Origin: Actinomycetes bacterium
Lineage (GTDB): Bacteria > Actinomycetota > Acidimicrobiia > Acidimicrobiales > UBA8190
DNA: 22,147 nt
Assembly (NCBI GenBank): GCA_021798135.1
Contig: JAJZYI010000018.1
Location: 1 to 22,147, forward strand
Direction of reading: 5' to 3'
Shown here: positions 21,829-22,147 of the stretch, in pieces
Position numbering within the stretch: the stretch's first letter is position 1
How the letters are laid out: every line of letters begins with the position of its first letter
Translations under genes and position numbers: made by a program
The notes under the pieces: model-generated
Database searches by the model: none
Told to the model about the DNA's origin: nothing
What the model saw: only the letters and a program-made list of their open reading frames with translations

Positions 21829-22140
21829 ATGGCCCGCATCGTCGCCTGCGCCGTCGTGCGCGACGACCCCCCACGCGTGTTCCTGGCCGAGGACGAGGTC
21901 ACGCTCAACTGGGTGCTGGCCCGTGAGCTCATCGCCCGGACGCCCGGCCGCGAGCTCTCCCCCGGCCTGCGTGCCCAGCTCCGCCAGGCGCTGCGCGACG
22001 AGCGGTGGGCCACCGCCGTCGCCCTGTGGATGGAGAACCACCCCGAGGTCGACGTGTACCCGTCGCTCGACCTGCACACCGCGAGCGACGTCGAGCTGGC
22101 GTCCCTCGAGCTCGCGTTCACCCCCCTCTTCGACGGCTGA
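21829..22140 (+). CDS. Hypothetical protein downstream of the methyltransferase
   Basis: 103 aa from ATG 21829, 7 nt after the methyltransferase stop on the same strand, so very probably co-transcribed. Sequence features: a beta-like start MARIVACAVVRDDPPRVFLAED, a helix EVTLNWVLARELIARTPG, another RAQLRQALRDERWATAVALWMEN, then EVDVYPSLDLHTASDVELASLELAF. Mixed alpha/beta, acidic, no membrane segment or metal motif. Clean codon use and a full-length ORF make it a convincing gene. I do not recognise the family. Position suggests it works with or modulates the methyltransferase (inference). Confidence 0.75.
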   Translation: MARIVACAVVRDDPPRVFLAEDEVTLNWVLARELIARTPGRELSPGLRAQLRQALRDERWATAVALWMENHPEVDVYPSLDLHTASDVELASLELAFTPLFDG

Positions 22141-22147
22141 GCAACCG

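Overview
The window is very GC-rich DNA (about three quarters G+C by eye) from an actinobacterium. Support comes from the uniform GC-ending codon use, a NucS/EndoMS-type mismatch endonuclease, GTG starts, an acyl-CoA desaturase and an AurF-like diiron protein, and many start codons that sit 6-9 nt after a TANNNT -10 hexamer (leaderless transcripts). Acidimicrobiia would fit, but the sequence does not prove it. I see no rRNA, tRNA, CRISPR array or intact mobile element.

Left part (1-5625): a leftward pair encodes a lipocalin/tocopherol-cyclase-like protein followed, with a GTGA start-stop overlap, by a GMC-family FAD oxidoreductase. A divergent GntR/FadR-type regulator lies across a 119-nt gap holding a 23-bp inverted repeat over the predicted -35 of the pair. 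This looks like a self-contained regulated oxidation module. A Fur-family regulator converges on the GntR gene, and the two stop codons share a CTAG. A 61-codon gene with a strong Shine-Dalgarno follows.

Middle (5933-12233): nucS; a single ORF fusing ETF beta and alpha; phosphoserine phosphatase SerB (two ACT-like regions plus a HAD domain); an alpha/beta hydrolase; and an acyl-CoA desaturase.

Next (12307-18719): a VC0807-like membrane protein, an AurF-like diiron oxygenase whose promoter is overlaid by a TetR-style palindrome, a 94-aa membrane/zinc-ribbon protein, a DUF2889 protein, a probable LppX/LprG-like lipoprotein and a secreted phosphodiester glycosidase-domain lipoprotein.

Right part (18720-22147): a 450-bp degraded stretch, a HEPN-domain protein (possible RNase), and, divergent from it, a beta-class DNA methyltransferase fused to what looks like an inactivated PD-(D/E)XK nuclease fold, followed 7 nt later by an unrecognised 103-aa protein. 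This is the best candidate for an under-described system.

A recurring oddity is short tandem repeats (6, 7, 18, about 21, 22, 27 and 30 bp units) in most gaps and in one gene. Two arrays overlap the stop codon of the neighbouring gene.
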